DNA of 44,751 nt from Sneathiella sp. (GCA_017643685.1 JAEPMY010000016.1:1-44751); one strand, 5' to 3'; counted from the stretch's first letter, positions 26,041 through 36,830 are shown. The notes: generated by a model from the letters alone, not told the origin. Numbers and translations: made by a program.

Positions 26041-26152
26041 GATTTCACTCTCGATTTATGATTTTCGTTTACCCCTATCCGGGGTTAGACCTCATCACTA
26101 TATCGAAAAATTGTTTTATATCACACAAAAAAGGAATGGCTGACTGTCGCGA

Positions 26153-29100
26153 TCAGGCTTGCTTTTTTTGAAGCCATTCAATGGTTTGTTCAACCGTATT
26201 TTGCAACGCAGGGAATTTCTCTTTTACCAGGGCTAGGTCGCTGGCGTTTTTCTCAATCACTGCGGCTTCTGCTGCCAACCGGTAGGAATACATGGCCCCA
26301 GCTGCACCTTTTAGGGCATGCGCGGCTTCCAAGATCATGGTGGCGTCCTCATTTGTGATGGCTGCTTCCATGTCTCTTACCTGTTGCAAGAAGCTGTCAG
26401 GGGCAATGGAGAGCATAGACTGCATGGCAACTTCACCAATTTGGTTCTGCAGGCCTTCGATTTCCTTGTCATCACCAATTGGTAATTCGTCTTGTGCTGT
26501 GTCTTGGGGCCCCGGGTTACTCATTACGCTACCTTCTCCTGTGTGCCGCTCCAGTATACTAAGTATTTGATCTTCTTTAAATGGTTTGGTCAAGACATCG
26601 TCCATGCCAGCGTTTAAGAATTTTTGCCTGTTTTCTTCAAATGCATCAGCAGTGAGACCAATAATAGGGACGTTTTGAGCCTTTTTATTGGATTTTATGG
26701 CTTTTGTTGCTGCAATACCGTCCATAATCGGCATATGGGCATCCATGAAAATCAGGTCAGGGATCTGTTTCTCAACCTCTTCCACGGCAAGGGCGCCGTT
26801 CTCCGCAACGATGACATCACACCCAACTTTTAGAAGGAAGGATTTCACAATCACGGCATTGACCGGGTTATCCTCTGCGACAATGATCCGAAGGGACTTT
26901 GGTAGAGAGGAATGAGTTTTCGCTTCATCGCGCGGCTTTTCTGTATCTTGCACCAGATCAACGGGGATCCGAACGGCAAAGATGGTTCCCTCCTGCGGTT
27001 TGCTATTAACCGAAATGGTGCCGCCCATCAGCTCCACCAATTTGGACACGATGGAGAGACCAAGACCGGTTCCCCCAAATTTGCGGGTGATGGTGTTATC
27101 TTCTTGGGTGAAGGGAGTAAAGATATCCTTTAGTCGGTTTTCAGCGATACCAACACCTGTGTCCGTGACTTGTAACTCGAGTACCCGCTCATGAGGGATG
27201 GGGAGAGATGGATCATTTGGACCCAAATTCATATCCACAGTCACAGACCCTTTTTCGGTAAATTTGATAGCGTTACTGACAAGGTTCGTCAGGATTTGAC
27301 GAATACGAACCGGATCACCGATCAGATATTGGGTGTCATCGGTTGGCAGGCTACTCAGTAATCGCAGACTTTTCTTCCGCGCCTGAGTTTGCAGAGGACT
27401 TAGTGTTGTTGAAACAAGTTCAGGCAGGTCGAAATCAGTTCTCTCGATTTCCATCGCGCCCGCCTCGATCTTACTCATATCGAGGATGTCATTAATGATA
27501 GCAAGCAGGTTATCACTGGAGGTCAAAATGGTTCGAAGGAAACTTTCTTGGTGTTCATCCAGTTTTGTATCCTGAAGCAGTTGCGCCATGCCCATGATAC
27601 CGTTAAGTGGAGTGCGGATTTCATGACTCATGGTAGAGAGGAACGTGGATTTCGCTTCGTTTGATTTTTCCGCTTCGATGCGAGCCTGGATTAGTTTTAG
27701 GCGGTCCATCCGGCGTTCCGTTACGTCCGTTTCAATTCCAATGAAGCCGGTGACATTCCCCTCATCATCGGTCAGCGGGTTGACGCTGATCTGCAGCCAG
27801 ATTTCGTCACCATCTTTTGTGTAGTTCAGAATTTCGTCACTAAAGGCCCGTTTAGTCCGCAAGGCTTCAGATATTCTGCGGGAGGTGCGTTTGCTCGTAT
27901 TCTCACCTTGCAGAAGATGCCCCGGCTTTTTGCCTTTCATATCTTCAAGAGTGTAGCCGGAAATACGGGTGAAGCCTTCGTTGATCCATTCAACGCGGCC
28001 ATTGGCATCCGTTATGATCACACCGTTGATTGTCTGACTGGCGACCATGGAGAGACGGGCCAGCTCTTCAGTCCGGGCTTTTACCCGTTGTTCAAGGGTG
28101 TCCTTCATTTCTTGCAAGGCAGTAATATATTCCTGCATGCTGTTGCTGCTTTTTTGAAGCGCTAGGGACAGGTCATCATATTCTACAATGGCGCTTCGCG
28201 GAAATTTCAGAGCAACATTCTCCCCCGCGAGGTCCGCAACGGTCTGACTTGCATCTGCAAGGCGCTGAATTGGGGAAATGAGAATACGGCCAAGAATATA
28301 CGCGATGGCCAAAGCGAGGCTCACTAATATTGCCAAAGAAATTAGCGTGTGGGTGCGGACTTTATACAGAACATCAACAATTGGAGCTGCTTTAGCGGAG
28401 ATGAAGACTTCGTTTACACCGGCTTTTGTAAGCGGCGTGGTCCGAATAAAATACTCACTTTTTGCCCAACGCGTCATCGACGGCATATCCCCGGTGGGAT
28501 TCCAGATACTAAGACCACCGTCCAGTTTTGTAATCGTCCCTTCTTCACTGGCGTGTTTATTAAACTTACCAAGGGTCAGGGGTGGGCGACCATCACTAAA
28601 GGTGATCAGGGCTGAGAGGCTGCCGAGCTGTACATGAACATCCGCGGGCTTCAGCAAAGTTTCTGCCAGTGAGTTATTGTTTAGATCCGCACCATCTTGC
28701 GTAATCAGGATTTCATTCACAATCACTGTTTGGTAGTCCAGCATTTGTTGTAGCAGGTTATCCTCCTGCAATGCTTTAACGCGGTAGCCGTTGACAATAA
28801 TCGGCACAGCGCCTGCTGTAATAGTCAGCAGGGTGAGAAAGCTGGTTACCATATGTTTGGCTGAGAATTGATGCCTGATTCTGCCTGAGCGCTGAAATAC
28901 AATTCTGCCGACGCTAACCGCCAAAGAGGCAATCACAGCGTTGAACACGCCATTGATGAATTGCTTAAGGGCGATTAGAGCGCTTCCATTAAACCCAAGA
29001 TCCAAAACGCCTTGGTAAAAGATGAAGACCAGCGGAATACCAATGAGAATCCAGTAGAGAAAATCGGCAAAGGCAATCATCTGGATGCGATGTCGAAGCA

Positions 29101-29374
29101 AGGCAACGAATAAAATCTCGCAAGAGAAGATCACGATTGCGTAAGGGTGGCCCCAAAGCACATAAGTATAAGTGCTAACAATGATACCAATGATAACACC
29201 AACCGTCCGGCCATATAGCAACAGACCAGCAAGGGCGAAGATTGATCCGAAGATTAAGCTGACAGAGAAAAACAGCGGGACATTATAATGGTTCGCAAGA
29301 AAACCGAGCCCAATCAGGATTGGTACGAAAAGATACATGTTTTTCGACGAATTACTGTCTTTGCGATTTTCCAT
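26153..29374 (-). CDS. Hybrid sensor histidine kinase (HAMP-PAS-HisKA-HATPase-REC-Hpt)
   Basis: This 1,073-residue membrane sensor starts at the ATG at 29374. Five to six N-terminal helices (about 10-165) are followed by a helix, an extracytoplasmic region (about 200-340), a further helix, HAMP (about 365-420) and PAS (about 440-555). HisKA has His584 in SHEIRTPLNG, and the ATPase domain has the N, G1 and G2 boxes (QILTNLVSNAIKF, DTGVGI, GGTGLGLSIV). REC has Asp878 in FMDAHMP, and a C-terminal Hpt has His1019 in EAAHALKGAAG. It performs an entire His-Asp-His relay and must pass the phosphate to a separate regulator, which is not encoded here. The signal is unknown. Confidence 0.95.
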   Translation of the reverse strand: MENRKDSNSSKNMYLFVPILIGLGFLANHYNVPLFFSVSLIFGSIFALAGLLLYGRTVGVIIGIIVSTYTYVLWGHPYAIVIFSCEILFVALLRHRIQMIAFADFLYWILIGIPLVFIFYQGVLDLGFNGSALIALKQFINGVFNAVIASLAVSVGRIVFQRSGRIRHQFSAKHMVTSFLTLLTITAGAVPIIVNGYRVKALQEDNLLQQMLDYQTVIVNEILITQDGADLNNNSLAETLLKPADVHVQLGSLSALITFSDGRPPLTLGKFNKHASEEGTITKLDGGLSIWNPTGDMPSMTRWAKSEYFIRTTPLTKAGVNEVFISAKAAPIVDVLYKVRTHTLISLAILVSLALAIAYILGRILISPIQRLADASQTVADLAGENVALKFPRSAIVEYDDLSLALQKSSNSMQEYITALQEMKDTLEQRVKARTEELARLSMVASQTINGVIITDANGRVEWINEGFTRISGYTLEDMKGKKPGHLLQGENTSKRTSRRISEALRTKRAFSDEILNYTKDGDEIWLQISVNPLTDDEGNVTGFIGIETDVTERRMDRLKLIQARIEAEKSNEAKSTFLSTMSHEIRTPLNGIMGMAQLLQDTKLDEHQESFLRTILTSSDNLLAIINDILDMSKIEAGAMEIERTDFDLPELVSTTLSPLQTQARKKSLRLLSSLPTDDTQYLIGDPVRIRQILTNLVSNAIKFTEKGSVTVDMNLGPNDPSLPIPHERVLELQVTDTGVGIAENRLKDIFTPFTQEDNTITRKFGGTGLGLSIVSKLVELMGGTISVNSKPQEGTIFAVRIPVDLVQDTEKPRDEAKTHSSLPKSLRIIVAEDNPVNAVIVKSFLLKVGCDVIVAENGALAVEEVEKQIPDLIFMDAHMPIMDGIAATKAIKSNKKAQNVPIIGLTADAFEENRQKFLNAGMDDVLTKPFKEDQILSILERHTGEGSVMSNPGPQDTAQDELPIGDDKEIEGLQNQIGEVAMQSMLSIAPDSFLQQVRDMEAAITNEDATMILEAAHALKGAAGAMYSYRLAAEAAVIEKNASDLALVKEKFPALQNTVEQTIEWLQKKQA

Positions 29375-29505
29375 CAAACCCAGCCGATAAAGTACTATTT
29401 TGAGTCAACTGACTCTGCAACAGATTCAAGCATAGCTTAGGAAGTCTGGGTTAACGATTAGTGAATGCGAATGACCCTAATATAAAAGAAAAACGGCGTC
29501 CGATC

Positions 29506-29757
29506 TCAATTTTTAGTGATGTTTTCTTGGCTGGTTAAAGAAGCGAGGGCAATTTGTAGGAGCGCTTTGACGGTTTCTTCTGAGGGATTAATGTCCAATT
29601 CAGATCCCGCATTCAGTAAACGGCCCGCCAACTGAAGGACTTTGTCCGGGTCTAAACTGACCGTCAAACGATGACTTGGGTCCGCGCCGTCAAATAGGGT
29701 GAGATAGACATTTTGTGTGTCGGTATTGGAGGTGACCTTAATACCTGTTCTCGCCAT
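29506..29757 (-). CDS. Conserved-looking small hypothetical protein
   Basis: This 83-residue soluble protein has no recognised domain. It is one beta-rich half (ARTGIKVTSNTDTQNVYLTL and following) and one helical half. A ribosome site (GGAG/AGGG) lies in front of the ATG at 29757. Codon use resembles its GC-richer neighbours, so it is likely a real gene. It sits alone between the kinase and the glutamate dehydrogenase. Confidence 0.6.
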   Translation of the reverse strand: MARTGIKVTSNTDTQNVYLTLFDGADPSHRLTVSLDPDKVLQLAGRLLNAGSELDINPSEETVKALLQIALASLTSQENITKN

Positions 29758-30216
29758 TTTCTAACCCTGCTCCAGATTTTTTTGAAGGATGCTGACAGTA
29801 TCCTATGGAAAGTAAATAGCAGATTAAGCTTATGTGAACCCAATTAAAAGCTGTGTCTTTGGATAACTGTCTGGTTTAGGGGGCAAAAAATGGATTTGCG
29901 AAATAATGCCTAACGTTTGTTTTGCAAGTATTTGATTTTATGTCAATTTTTTCGGTTGAATCTGTACGTTGGCAGGCCTAAAGATGAAAGTGGAGCAAAT
30001 TTAAGTTATTTCCTAGATAGTTATTTTGTCTTGATAATATTCATGTCACCACATTCACGAAAATACTACTCGATTATTTTCCCCTTTATTGTTGAATTTG
30101 GTCCTAGCGGCGCAACATATTCAAAATGACAAGAGATCGTTAACCATATACTGGTTAGTGTTTTAGAAATTTCACATATAAATGTCTGTACAACCGGAAC
30201 TCAAGGACATCTCAGC
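29758..30216. other. Intergenic region and glutamate dehydrogenase promoter
   Basis: This 459-base region is without a convincing gene and is AT-rich. A short plus-strand frame at 29917-30129 has no protein-like features. It holds the promoter of the large dehydrogenase gene at its right end, the TAACCA/TGGTTA dyad at 30141-30157 and the ribosome site AAGGAC at 30203-30208. Confidence 0.6.
30141..30157. promoter_or_regulatory. Palindrome upstream of the glutamate dehydrogenase gene
   Basis: TAACCA (30141-30146) and TGGTTA (30152-30157) are perfect complements with a 5-base centre (TATAC). They lie 60 bases before the gene start and may bind a regulator. The dyad length fits LysR- or GntR-type sites, but no specific protein can be named. 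Confidence 0.35.
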
Positions 30217-33200
30217 ATGGCACTGACGGCACAGGAACTCAAAAACGAACGGATCACCGAAATTCTGGAAATGATTTCGGGACGGTTTGAGAAGAAGCAG
30301 GCCGAAGACCTCACCATATTCGTTCAGAAACTTTATGAGAGAATGACGCCGGAAGACGTCCTTTCTATTCAGCCGGAAAATCTATATGGCTCGGCGTTGT
30401 CACTTTATAAATTTGCGGCCAACCGAAAAGCCGGTGCCTCAAAAATCCGTGCGTTCAGTCCAACTTTGGAAGAGCATGGTTGGAAGACCTCTCATACGGT
30501 GGTGGAGATCGTTAACGATGATATGCCGTTCTTGGTGGACAGTGTTACTGCGGCTTTGAACCAACGGGGGCTTAATGTCCATGTGTTGATTCACCCGATT
30601 TTGTGTGTAGAGCGGAATGCAAAAGGGGATCACACTAAGGTATATGACCCTTCTAGTTCTGCGAAGGCAAAAGGCAAACCTGAAAGCTTTATGCATATCG
30701 AAGTGGATGAGCAAGGCTCTCCCGAGGTGATGAAGGAAATTGAGGCTGAATTAGCGGCGGTTCTGGATGATGTTCGTGCCTCAGTTGAGGATTGGAAACA
30801 GGTTCTTGGAAAAGTTGACGAGATTACGAAATCCCTGAAACCAGGGTCTTTGCCGCTTGAAGATGCTGAAGTGGAAGAGGGGATTGCCCTTCTGAAATGG
30901 ATGGCGGATAACCATTTCACCTTCCTTGGATTTAGAGAATATAATTTCAAGGTTGAAGGTAAAAACAAATCCGAAAACTGGGAGCCTGTGCCGGGTTCTG
31001 GTCTTGGCATTTTGCGCGATCCAAAACGCCGCATTATGTCTGGCAAGGCAGAAGTCTCCCCTGAGGTGAGCGAGTTTTTACATCGCCCTGAATTGATCAT
31101 TGTGACCAAGGCAAATGCGCGCTCAACCGTACATCGCCCGGTACAGTTAGATTATGTGGGTGTTAAGAAATTCGATAAAAACGGCGATGTCGTTGGCGAA
31201 TACCGTTTCACAGGTCTCTTTACCTCTGCGGCGTATAACCGCATTCCGCGGGATATCCCTTATCTTCGCCGCAAGGTTCAGAAAACACTGGAAAAATCCG
31301 GATTTGCCAAGAGTAGCCATGACGAAAAGGCGCTAGCACATATTCTGGAGACTTATCCCCGTGATGAGTTGTTCCAGATCTCCATCGATGAGCTGTTTGA
31401 TATTTCCTGTCGAATCCTCTCGTTGCAGGAGCGCCCGCGTATTGCAGCATTTCTCCGCCGGGACCGGTTCGAGCGGTTTGTCTCGGCGCTCGTTTTTGTG
31501 CCGCGGGAGAAATATAACACCGATATTCGGCAGAGCTTTGCTGCGATTTTGGCGGACATGCACGGTGGAGAGATTTCTGCCCACTATTCGCAGGTCGGGG
31601 ATGATGTCCTTGCACGTATTCACTTTGTGATCCGCTTACCCGCCGGCAAAAAGCAGGAAGTTGACGAAGAAGTGCTGGAGCAGCGCCTTGTAACCGCTGC
31701 CCGTGAATGGTCCGATGATCTAAACGATGCTTTGCTGGAACATTGGGGTGAAGTGAAGGCCCTGAAACTGAAAGCACGCTACGGCGATGCGTTTCCTGTG
31801 GGGTATCGGGCCCGTTTTAACGCGAACCTTGCGCTGAGGGATATCGAGAAGCTGGAAGAGGTGTCTGCGGATGGCCGTGTGGGACTGAACCTCTACCGGT
31901 GGGTGGGAGACCCGGATAACCGGGTTCGCTTCAAGGTGTATAATCTAAAAGATCCGATGCCTCTTTCTGATTGCTTGCCAATGATTGAAAATATGGGTCT
32001 GAAGGTTTTGTCAGAAAACCCATACTTGGTCCGCAGCGAACAGATGCCGGATGGTATCTGGATCCATGATTTCGAATTGGAAGAGCCATCGGGGCATGGC
32101 CTTGACCTGCAGCAGCTCAAAGTCAAGTTCGAGGAAACTTTCCGCCGCGTTTGGCAAGGAACGACCGAAAGCGACGGATTTAACCGTTTGGTGATGCGGG
32201 CTGGACTCAGTTGGTCTTCTGTTGCTATTTTGCGGGCATATGCGAAGTATCTCCGTCAGGCGGGGATTACATTCTCACAAAGCTACATGGCGAACACACT
32301 TTATGATAACGCTGAGATTAGCGGCCTTCTGGTTGGACTGTTCCGAACCCGATTTGATCCGGATTTCGAAGGGAAGCGGAACGCTAAAATTGAAACGTTG
32401 CGTCAGCAGATCCATGATGCATTGGAGCAGGTTGTCAGCCTTGACGATGACCGGATTTTGCGACGTTATCTAAATCTGATTGAGAATACGCTTCGAACCA
32501 ATTTCTTCCAAGAGGGTGCCGGGGAAGCAGAGAAGCCCTACTTCTCCTTTAAGCTGGAAAGTCAGAAGATTATCGATCTGCCTTTACCGCGTCCCTATGT
32601 GGAGATTTTTGTCTACAGTCCTCGGGTTGAAGGTGTTCATTTGCGCGGTGGTTCTGTGGCGCGTGGGGGGCTTCGCTGGTCTGACCGCCGAGAGGACTTC
32701 CGGACGGAAATTCTGGGCCTCATGAAAGCCCAGATGGTGAAAAATACTGTCATCGTGCCTGTGGGTTCAAAAGGAGGTTTCTATCCAAAACGCCTGCCAC
32801 AAAATGGAACGCGAGAGGAAATTCAAGCCGAAGGGATTGCTTGTTACCGTATCTTTATCTCCGGCCTTCTGGATTTGACAGATAATCTGGTTGCCGGTGA
32901 TGTTGTACCGCCTGCCCGTGTGGTTCGTCATGATAGTGATGATCCTTATCTGGTGGTTGCTGCGGATAAAGGCACCGCGACCTTCTCTGATATCGCCAAT
33001 GAGGTGGCGATATCATATGGCTTCTGGTTGGGGGATGCCTTCGCTTCTGGTGGCGCCGCTGGCTATGATCATAAGAAAATGGCGATCACGGCCAAGGGTG
33101 CCTGGGAATCTGTGAAACGACATTTCCGCGAACTTGGTAAAAATATTCAGGAAGAAGAATTTACCGTTGCTGGTATCGGGGATATGTCCGGTGATGTGTT

Positions 33201-35052
33201 TGGCAATGGCATGTTGTTGTCGCGGCACATCAAATTGGTGGCGGCCTTTGACCACCGAAATATCTTTATTGATCCAAATCCCGACGCGGAAAAAAGCTTT
33301 AAAGAGCGGGAGCGGATGTTCAAGCTACCGCGGTCGTCTTGGGAAGATTATGATGCAAAACTGATTTCCAAAGGTGGGGCAATATTTGATCGGAAAGCCA
33401 AATCAGTAACGCTAACACCAGAAATCCAGAAGCTTCTGGATTTAAAAGATAAATCCATGACACCGAACGAATTGATCTCGGCGATATTGAAAGCCAATGT
33501 GGATCTGTTGTGGTTTGGTGGTATTGGCACTTATATCAAGGCTGGTCACGAGAGTAACTCTGCCGTTGGGGATCGGGCTAATGATGGCATCCGGATCAAT
33601 GGTAAAGATGTGCGCGCCAAAGTTATTGGCGAGGGCGGTAACCTGGGGGTTACTCAATATGGCCGGATTGAATGTGCGCTGAACGGCGGCAAGCTCAACA
33701 CGGATGCGATTGATAATTCTGCCGGTGTGGATTGTTCTGACCATGAGGTAAACATCAAAATTCTCCTTCGTGCGGTGCTGGATGATGGCGAAATGACTGA
33801 TAAGCAGCGGGATCGCCTGCTTGCAGACATGACGGATGATGTCTCGGCCCATGTTCTGAAAGATAACTATCTGCAGACACAGGCGCTGACGACAGCGGAG
33901 CGTCAAAGCATTGCCAACTTTGAAGAGCAGGTCCGCTTTATGCGGGCTCTTGAAAAGCAGGGGCGCCTTGATCGCGCGGTTGAGAACCTGCCAGATGAGG
34001 AAGAGCTTGCTGACCGCCGGAATGCGGGTCAGGGGCTAACCCGTCCTGAAATGAGTGTGCTGTTAGCTTATGCCAAGATGACGCTTTACTCTGACGTGCT
34101 GCAGACAAATCTGCCGGACGATCCATTCTTTACGACGTGGCTGGAGGAGTATTTTCCACCACAACTTCGTAAAAAATACAAAAAATACATCGAAAGTCAT
34201 CGGTTGCGGCGTGAAATTATCACAACGATTGCGATTAACAGCCTGATCAACAGAGCGGGCATCACGTTTGTGATGCAGATGGTTGAGGAGCTGGGCGTTG
34301 GTGTTGATGATGTTGTCCGCGCGTATGCGTTGGTCACGGATGTGTTTAATCTGCAGCAGCTTTGGGCGGATATTGAAGGTCTCGATAACATTGTAGCAAG
34401 CCATGTTCAGGGGCATATGATCGATGCAACACAGATGCTGCTGCGCCGGGCGACACTTTGGTGTCTGCGTCATTTGAATTCTCCAATTTCCATTCAGGAC
34501 AATCTGGATGAATTAGCGCCTGCGATGTTGGCCCTTGAAGAAGAGCTTGAGGATCTGCTGAGCGAGGAAGGCTGTAAAACGTTCCGTGAGCGGGTAACTT
34601 ACCTGACCGAGACGAAGGTGCCAGAAGCGTTGGCACGTCGTGTGGCCTCATTGGCACCGCTTCGTTCATCTTTGGATGTGGTGCAGGTGGGCAGAACGTC
34701 TTCTCGGGCCACCCCTGAGGTTGGTAAAGTTTATTATGCCGTCGGTGCGGAACTGCATCTGGACTGGCTGCGCCTTGCCGCGGAAGCAATTGAACCTGAA
34801 AACCATTGGGAGCGCCTTGCCGTCACGGCTATTATTGATGATCTTTATGGTCAGCAGCGGGCGCTTACAAATACGGTATTTGCGACCGCAGATGGCCATA
34901 AAGGGATTGAGGCGTTTAATCACTGGCAGGATCAGAACAAAAACCCGGTTCGCCGTTGCAACCAGCTGATTGAAGAGTTTAAGTCTTCTGGGGGAGTGGA
35001 TGTGTCAAAGCTGGCATTCGCCAACCGTCAATTCCGCTCCATGATTAGCTAA
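30217..35052 (+). CDS. gdhZ: NAD-specific glutamate dehydrogenase, large (about 180 kDa) type
   Basis: This 1,611-residue enzyme converts glutamate and NAD+ to 2-oxoglutarate and ammonium, feeding the TCA cycle. Its length fits the large class known from Caulobacter, Azospirillum, Pseudomonas and Streptomyces. An N-terminal regulatory part (about 1-700, with ACT-like segments) precedes the catalytic core, which includes GGSVARGGLRWSDRREDF, VGSKGGFYPK and NEVAISYGFWLGDAFASGG. A C-terminal helical part follows. The start ATG has AAGGAC in front. It is probably monocistronic or followed by the MFS gene in the same direction. Confidence 0.95.
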   Translation: MALTAQELKNERITEILEMISGRFEKKQAEDLTIFVQKLYERMTPEDVLSIQPENLYGSALSLYKFAANRKAGASKIRAFSPTLEEHGWKTSHTVVEIVNDDMPFLVDSVTAALNQRGLNVHVLIHPILCVERNAKGDHTKVYDPSSSAKAKGKPESFMHIEVDEQGSPEVMKEIEAELAAVLDDVRASVEDWKQVLGKVDEITKSLKPGSLPLEDAEVEEGIALLKWMADNHFTFLGFREYNFKVEGKNKSENWEPVPGSGLGILRDPKRRIMSGKAEVSPEVSEFLHRPELIIVTKANARSTVHRPVQLDYVGVKKFDKNGDVVGEYRFTGLFTSAAYNRIPRDIPYLRRKVQKTLEKSGFAKSSHDEKALAHILETYPRDELFQISIDELFDISCRILSLQERPRIAAFLRRDRFERFVSALVFVPREKYNTDIRQSFAAILADMHGGEISAHYSQVGDDVLARIHFVIRLPAGKKQEVDEEVLEQRLVTAAREWSDDLNDALLEHWGEVKALKLKARYGDAFPVGYRARFNANLALRDIEKLEEVSADGRVGLNLYRWVGDPDNRVRFKVYNLKDPMPLSDCLPMIENMGLKVLSENPYLVRSEQMPDGIWIHDFELEEPSGHGLDLQQLKVKFEETFRRVWQGTTESDGFNRLVMRAGLSWSSVAILRAYAKYLRQAGITFSQSYMANTLYDNAEISGLLVGLFRTRFDPDFEGKRNAKIETLRQQIHDALEQVVSLDDDRILRRYLNLIENTLRTNFFQEGAGEAEKPYFSFKLESQKIIDLPLPRPYVEIFVYSPRVEGVHLRGGSVARGGLRWSDRREDFRTEILGLMKAQMVKNTVIVPVGSKGGFYPKRLPQNGTREEIQAEGIACYRIFISGLLDLTDNLVAGDVVPPARVVRHDSDDPYLVVAADKGTATFSDIANEVAISYGFWLGDAFASGGAAGYDHKKMAITAKGAWESVKRHFRELGKNIQEEEFTVAGIGDMSGDVFGNGMLLSRHIKLVAAFDHRNIFIDPNPDAEKSFKERERMFKLPRSSWEDYDAKLISKGGAIFDRKAKSVTLTPEIQKLLDLKDKSMTPNELISAILKANVDLLWFGGIGTYIKAGHESNSAVGDRANDGIRINGKDVRAKVIGEGGNLGVTQYGRIECALNGGKLNTDAIDNSAGVDCSDHEVNIKILLRAVLDDGEMTDKQRDRLLADMTDDVSAHVLKDNYLQTQALTTAERQSIANFEEQVRFMRALEKQGRLDRAVENLPDEEELADRRNAGQGLTRPEMSVLLAYAKMTLYSDVLQTNLPDDPFFTTWLEEYFPPQLRKKYKKYIESHRLRREIITTIAINSLINRAGITFVMQMVEELGVGVDDVVRAYALVTDVFNLQQLWADIEGLDNIVASHVQGHMIDATQMLLRRATLWCLRHLNSPISIQDNLDELAPAMLALEEELEDLLSEEGCKTFRERVTYLTETKVPEALARRVASLAPLRSSLDVVQVGRTSSRATPEVGKVYYAVGAELHLDWLRLAAEAIEPENHWERLAVTAIIDDLYGQQRALTNTVFATADGHKGIEAFNHWQDQNKNPVRRCNQLIEEFKSSGGVDVSKLAFANRQFRSMIS

Positions 35053-35115
35053 TAAAACCCTTCTCCTTTTCCCGGTTCTGGGCCACTATATGCCCAGTTA
35101 TCGGGGAGGGGGCTT

Positions 35116-36468
35116 ATGACATCATCAACAGAAGCATCGCGGCTTGGAAAATTCTCATGGGCGTTGTTTGATTGGGCCAATCAGCCCTATTTTACTGTAA
35201 TTACCACCTTTATTTTTGCACCTTACTTCACGGCAACTGTGGTCGGCGATTCCGTCACCGGTCAGGCATATTGGGGATATACCCAAGCCATTGCCGGATT
35301 TGCTATTGCCATTTTTAGCCCGATTTTAGGATCTGTTGCAGATGCGGGCGGGCCCAGAAAACCTTGGATTTTCGTCTTTGTATTGATTTGTGCACTTGCC
35401 AGTATTTCACTGTGGTGGGCAGTGCCGGGGATGACATCTGGGTTAATCTGGATCTTAGCGGCCATTGTGGTGGGCACCATCGCCGTTGAGTTCTCTCTCG
35501 TTTTTAACAATGCAATGCTACCGGGATTGGCGAGCCCAGAAAGTATGGGCAAGCTGAGCGGTTTTGGCTGGGGCCTTGGATATCTGGGGGGGCTTATCGC
35601 CCTCTTTATCGTGCTTGTCGGTTTTTCAATGCCAGAGGAGCCGCTTTTCGGGCTTGATAAGGCCGCACATGAACATGATCGGCTGACCGGTCCGCTTTCT
35701 GGTATCTGGTTTCTTATTTTCATCCTGCCGATGATCTTGTTCACCCCGGATGCAAAGCCGGCCGGTATCAGCCGCGGGGAGGCAATTAAAACAGGTTTAT
35801 CGTCGCTTTTTGCCACGTTGCGGGGTCTGAAAGGATATCGGAATGTGGTTTATTTCCTGATCGCGCGGATGTTTTATAATGACGGTATTCTTGCGCTTAT
35901 CGGGTTTTCCGGCATTTATGCCGCCGGTGTTTTTGGTTGGGAGACCATGACCCTCGGCATTTTTGGAATTCTGATTAATGTTTTCGCAATTGCGGGCTCT
36001 TTCATAGGGGGCTGGCTGGATGATAAACTTGGCTCCAAACCCACTATTGTCATTTCTGTCCTTGGACTTTCTTTTGCCTCTGTTGGGGTGCTGTCCATTG
36101 GGGATGGAGAGGTGTTATTTGGTATTCCTGCCGCGATGCCCGTAGAGGGGGGTAGCGTTTTCGCAAGCCCCGCAGAGCAGGTCTTTATGGGGTTTGCTGT
36201 GATTATGGGGATTTTCTTTGGCCCTGCACAGGCTGCAAGCCGGACGTTGGTCGCGCGCTTGTCTCCACCAGAAAAAATGACAGAATTTTTTGGTCTCTTT
36301 GCCTTATCCGGGAAGGCAACCGCTTTTGTCGCCCCGTTGTTAATCGGGGTGGTCACAAGCCTGACGGGAGAGCAGCGCCCAGCGATGCTGGTGATTTTGG
36401 TCCTTTTACTAATCGGCGCAGCGCTGATGAGTTTTGTAGAGGAAAATCATAGCCGAAAAAGTGCATAA
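35116..36468 (+). CDS. MFS transporter, UMF1/Atg22-like family
   Basis: This 450-residue membrane transporter has about twelve helices. It has the family-typical FSWALFDWANQPYFTVITTF near the N-terminus and the MFS loop DAGGPRKPW (about 75-83). The UMF1 family is related to yeast Atg22 vacuolar amino acid effluxers. Bacterial members are thought to export amino acids or nucleotides, but the substrate is unknown. It follows the dehydrogenase by 63 bases in the same direction, which would fit export of amino acids or nitrogen. A strong bidirectional terminator follows it. Confidence 0.88.
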   Translation: MTSSTEASRLGKFSWALFDWANQPYFTVITTFIFAPYFTATVVGDSVTGQAYWGYTQAIAGFAIAIFSPILGSVADAGGPRKPWIFVFVLICALASISLWWAVPGMTSGLIWILAAIVVGTIAVEFSLVFNNAMLPGLASPESMGKLSGFGWGLGYLGGLIALFIVLVGFSMPEEPLFGLDKAAHEHDRLTGPLSGIWFLIFILPMILFTPDAKPAGISRGEAIKTGLSSLFATLRGLKGYRNVVYFLIARMFYNDGILALIGFSGIYAAGVFGWETMTLGIFGILINVFAIAGSFIGGWLDDKLGSKPTIVISVLGLSFASVGVLSIGDGEVLFGIPAAMPVEGGSVFASPAEQVFMGFAVIMGIFFGPAQAASRTLVARLSPPEKMTEFFGLFALSGKATAFVAPLLIGVVTSLTGEQRPAMLVILVLLLIGAALMSFVEENHSRKSA

Positions 36469-36495
36469 AAAAGGGCGGTGAAGACCGCCCTTTTT
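36467..36495. terminator. Bidirectional intrinsic terminator
   Basis: The perfect stem GGGCGGT (36473-36479) / ACCGCCC (36484-36490) has a GAAG loop, flanked by A-run (36467-36472) and T-run (36491-36495). It serves both the plus-strand MFS gene and the minus-strand YbjQ gene that converge here. Confidence 0.92.
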
Positions 36496-36515
36496 ATCAG
36501 ATATGAGATGGCCTG

Positions 36516-36830
36516 TTATTCTACAGTTACAGCTGTGCCTGTGGCAACAACCATAAGCATGCTTTCGCCCATAACCTCTGTGTCGAGATTAACGCCAACA
36601 ACCGCGTTGGCGCCAAGCTCTGCGGCTTCTTCCATCAGCTCTTCCAACGCCACATTCCGAGCTTTGCGGAGTTCTTTTTGATATGCGCCGCTGCGGCCAC
36701 CGATAACGTCGGTAACGCGAGCAAAGAAATCACGTACAAAGTTGGCACCCATTACCGCATCACCGGCAACAATGCCGTGATACTGTGTGATGCGTTTGCC
36801 TTCGACGGAACCAGTTGTAGAAATAATCAT
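36516..36830 (-). CDS. YbjQ/UPF0145 family protein
   Basis: This 104-residue soluble protein matches the UPF0145 (YbjQ) family. The family forms a pentameric ring and has no assigned function. Marks include [40 protein letters not shown] and [11 protein letters not shown]. It is encoded 26 bases downstream of purH in the same direction, so it is probably co-transcribed. Confidence 0.9.
   Translation of the reverse strand: MIISTTGSVEGKRITQYHGIVAGDAVMGANFVRDFFARVTDVIGGRSGAYQKELRKARNVALEELMEEAAELGANAVVGVNLDTEVMGESMLMVVATGTAVTVE

Noticed and set aside
26071-26085. ACCCC/GGGGT hairpin between the M20 gene and the kinase gene
   Set aside because: Only 5 bp, no T-run, and in a short gap, so not enough for a terminator or operator call.
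29917-30129. Short plus-strand frame before the glutamate dehydrogenase
   Set aside because: No ribosome site, low-complexity composition and no recognisable protein features.
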